A DNA stretch of 64,000 nucleotides from Bin87 sp965261195 (GTDB taxonomy: Bacteria; Chloroflexota; Dehalococcoidia; Lucifugimonadales; UBA3495). This document shows, in pieces, positions 62,085-64,000 of the stretch (position 1 is the first letter of the stretch; each line of letters opens with the position of its first letter). The notes beneath the pieces are model-generated. The model did not search any database, was not told the DNA's origin, and saw nothing but the letters and a program-made list of their open reading frames with translations. The stretch lies in contig OZ253455.1 of the NCBI GenBank assembly GCA_965261195.1, forward strand, positions 2,604,001-2,668,000, written 5' to 3'. The position numbers and the translations under genes are program-made.

Positions 62085-63056
62085 TTAGTCCCGAAAGTCG
62101 TTTTCGTACAGTTCGCGCAACCTGGATAGGTGCTCCGGCGGGATGGGTTCCAGATCCACGCAGCTGGCAATTTCCTCGGCCTCCGCCCGGTTTTTCACGC
62201 CCGGTACGGTGGTGTGGATATCCGGGTTCATCAGGCTGAAGACCATGGCGGCTTGCGACAGCGTCCTGATTTTACCTTGCAGCAGGAAGCCCAATTTCCC
62301 AGCGCTGGCCAGGTCTTTGCGCATCAGGGCATCATTGGGCCGCGGCGGTCGGTCAAGGGCGTCGGTCAGCGCGCCGGCGGCGTGGGATCGGATTCCAATT
62401 ACGCCCATATTCAGGCTCCTGGCCTGCGGGATTAGCTGGCCGTTATCGAAAAGGTCGGCCCCTGGCGGCGGCGGGTCCTGGGCCGTCCGGTTGAGCAGGT
62501 TGTAATAGGCCAGGACGGTGTCGTACTCATTGCTGGCGATGATGCGCCTCATAGTGGGCACGTGGTGGTCCATAGCCGACAAGCCGATGAAGCGAGTCTT
62601 CCCCGCTTGCCGGACGCTCCGGTAAGCATCCAGGACCGGCCCCAGAACATCATCCCCAGACAGTGAGTCGGCAACCTCGCCACGGCCTTCGGTGAACCTG
62701 TTGTGCACGTGCAGCACGTCCACTGAGTCCCGCCGCAGGCGGCGGAGACTGATCTCGACCGAGCGTTGCACGGCGCCAGCGACGTCAACCATCTCGTTGG
62801 CTCGCAGCCGGACTTTGGTTGCGACGACCACCGGCTCCGAGCGCCCGGCCAGCGCCTTGCCCAAGGCTTCCTCGGCTTTCCCATCCCCGTAAGATGGGGC
62901 CACGTCGAAGAAAGTGATACCCAAATCCAGGGCCCGGTGGACGGCGGCGATGGCTTCCCGCTCGTCGGTGGCTCCCCACACCTGGCCGATGCCGCCGCCG
63001 CCGAATCCCGCTCTGGATACGGTCAACCCGGTGCGACCGAGTTGTGTATATTCCAT
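62085..63056 (-). CDS. Aldo/keto reductase
   Basis: A 323-residue AKR with an (alpha/beta)8 barrel. The N terminus MEYTQLGRTGLTVSRAGFGG is typical. The catalytic Asp-Tyr pair lies in GITFFDVAPSYGDGKAEEAL, the lysine in EPVVVATKVRL and the histidine in VDVLHVHNRF. The NADPH-binding end is recognisable in TTVPGVKNRAEAEEIAS. Such enzymes reduce aldehydes and ketones or act on sugars. It lies 3 bases downstream of the VOC gene and is surely co-transcribed with it. Confidence 0.93.
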   Translation of the reverse strand: MEYTQLGRTGLTVSRAGFGGGGIGQVWGATDEREAIAAVHRALDLGITFFDVAPSYGDGKAEEALGKALAGRSEPVVVATKVRLRANEMVDVAGAVQRSVEISLRRLRRDSVDVLHVHNRFTEGRGEVADSLSGDDVLGPVLDAYRSVRQAGKTRFIGLSAMDHHVPTMRRIIASNEYDTVLAYYNLLNRTAQDPPPPGADLFDNGQLIPQARSLNMGVIGIRSHAAGALTDALDRPPRPNDALMRKDLASAGKLGFLLQGKIRTLSQAAMVFSLMNPDIHTTVPGVKNRAEAEEIASCVDLEPIPPEHLSRLRELYENDFRD

Positions 63057-63059
63057 CTG

Positions 63060-63467
63060 CTAGCTATGCTCCCCTTCGGCCAGCTGGAAGTAAACGCCGT
63101 GGGAGCTGCCGGTTTCGATGCTGGCGGTCTTGTAGCCGAAGGGGCTGGTGGATGGCGCGTCGCCCCGCATCTCGTTGCCCCTGGTTTGCAGGTCGCTGAA
63201 AAGCTGGTCAATGTCGTCGACGCCCCAGGCCACGTGCATGACACCAGGCCCGGTGGCGCGCAGCTGAGCAGCCATCGGAGTGTCGTCCCGCAGCGGCTCG
63301 AAGAAGTCGACCAGGGTATCTCCGATCTGGTAGAGGATTGACTTGAATCCCCGTTCGGTGAATTCGTCGGCGCGAATGGGCTTGAGGGAGAAATTGGCTT
63401 CCAGGTACGAGGCCATGTCAGCCACGTTTTCCACAACGTATGTTACGTGATGCACTTTGTTCAGCAC
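63060..63467 (-). CDS. VOC (glyoxalase/dioxygenase) family protein
   Basis: A 135-residue vicinal-oxygen-chelate protein with two beta-alpha-beta-beta-beta modules. NKVHHVTYVVENVADMASYL carries the first metal histidine (HH). GPGVMHVAWGVDDIDQLFSD carries the second, and the end (SSHGVYFQLAEGEHS) supplies the glutamate. Members include glyoxalase I, epimerases and ring-cleaving dioxygenases. The start is a GTG at 63467, six bases after GGAGG. It forms an operon with the aldo/keto reductase and is divergent from the MetX-like gene. Confidence 0.88.
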   Translation of the reverse strand: MLNKVHHVTYVVENVADMASYLEANFSLKPIRADEFTERGFKSILYQIGDTLVDFFEPLRDDTPMAAQLRATGPGVMHVAWGVDDIDQLFSDLQTRGNEMRGDAPSTSPFGYKTASIETGSSHGVYFQLAEGEHS

Positions 63468-63563
63468 GATGTTCCTCCACACTGTTAGACTTGGGGTCAG
63501 CCTAGTGGTTTTTACGTCAGTATTCAACCCTCGGCAGTATTTCAACCCTCCGGAGGAACTCCA

Positions 63564-64000
63564 ATGAGCGACCACCATACCTTCGAACTGGGGGACATCG
63601 ACCTGCAGTGCGGCCTGCGGTTGCGCGACGCCCGGCTGGCTTACCAGACCTATGGAGAGCTGAATGCACACCAGGACAACGCAATCGTGTTCCCCACCTT
63701 TTTCGGATCCCAGCACCCGGCCAACGAGCCAATGATTGGCCCGGGGATGGCGTTGGATCCGTCAAAATATTTCATCATCATACCCAATATGTTCGGCAAC
63801 GGGTTTTCATCATCTCCCAGCAACACGCGGTCGCCCTACGACCGGGCGCGGTTCCCCAGAATCACCTACTACGACAACATCAAGTGCCAGCATCGCCTGG
63901 TTACCGAGGTGTTCGGCATCAAGCGCATCGCCCTGGTCTGCGGGTTCTCCATGGGGGCACAACAGACCTTCCATTGGGGAGCGATGTTTCCCGACCTGGT
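63564..64000 (+). CDS. MetX-like alpha/beta hydrolase acyltransferase (partial)
   Basis: The first 145 residues of a homoserine O-acetyltransferase-like alpha/beta hydrolase; the gene continues past the window. MSDHHTFELGDIDLQCGLRL, LAYQTYGELNAHQDNAIVFP, YFIIIPNMFGNGFSSSPSNT and the nucleophile elbow CGFSMGAQQTFHW are family features. Ser sits in G-F-S-M-G. The ATG follows GGAGGAAC by eight bases. Many MetX-like proteins in this family act on substrates other than homoserine, and the missing C terminus prevents a closer call. Its leader contains an imperfect direct repeat (CAGTATTCAACCCTC, CAGTATTTCAACCCTC). Confidence 0.85.
   Translation, partial: MSDHHTFELGDIDLQCGLRLRDARLAYQTYGELNAHQDNAIVFPTFFGSQHPANEPMIGPGMALDPSKYFIIIPNMFGNGFSSSPSNTRSPYDRARFPRITYYDNIKCQHRLVTEVFGIKRIALVCGFSMGAQQTFHWGAMFPDL

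Overview
The window is GC-rich bacterial DNA. Its gene content points to Chloroflexota, probably Dehalococcoidia or the SAR202 group: paired CaiB/BaiF CoA-transferases with a transporter, an F420-type luciferase-like oxidoreductase, NIPSNAP and NHL proteins, an archaeal-type fructose-bisphosphate aldolase/phosphatase, and interspersed repeats around a GCGAGCGCAGCGTGGCAATC core. The taxonomy is an inference from gene content. No ribosomal RNA or marker-gene search was possible.

Left part (1-13.4 kb). A frame-broken two-gene operon (DUF4365 nuclease-like protein plus an unknown protein) is followed by a 3' remnant of rph. Next comes an intact operon of two CoA-transferases and an MFS carrier, then the tail of a GNAT acetyltransferase and a repeat element. 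A HEPN RNase-type pair follows, in which the upstream protein looks catalytically dead in both its HEPN and its nucleotidyltransferase halves. An orphan DNA methyltransferase, dnaA, a secreted GLUG-repeat protein and an NHL-repeat protein complete this part.

Island scar (13.6-17.3 kb). A tRNA-Ala(CGC) with its own promoter is followed by decayed integrases, an IS1595-family transposase, an IS1380-family element and perhaps a two-repeat CRISPR relic.

Housekeeping block (17.5-32.1 kb). Mostly intact genes: LLM oxidoreductase, NIPSNAP, HtrA-like protease, tRNA-Arg and tRNA-His, an oligopeptide-type ABC importer (binding protein and two permeases, no ATPase), a small coiled-coil membrane protein, a DUF255 thioredoxin-fold protein, aspartyl-tRNA synthetase with an apparent CTG start, an aminotransferase and the type V FBP aldolase/phosphatase.

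Mobile-element field (32.2-61.4 kb). There are four copies of one single-gene IS66-type element (two with perfect 8-bp target duplications), two small non-autonomous derivatives of it, an ISAs1 element nested in one derivative, two IS110 transposases, three IS630 pieces, IS1380 fragments and one IS1380-derived miniature element. Broken host genes lie among them (ppx/gppA, Fic, LIV-type binding protein, ATP-grasp, a membrane protein). Surviving genes are a 1043-residue surface protein, a fatty acid desaturase, an amino-acid binding protein and several very small proteins. A truncated serine recombinase abuts the 3' end of an intact tmRNA gene.

Right end (61.3-64 kb). tmRNA, a VOC protein with an aldo/keto reductase, and the start of a MetX-like acyltransferase.

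Two window-wide signals stand out. First, four exactly 24-bp in-frame insertions with conserved ends sit inside transposase genes; copies without the insertion are present in the same window for several of them. Second, short perfect tandem duplications of 8-24 bp recur, and three of them destroy reading frames.
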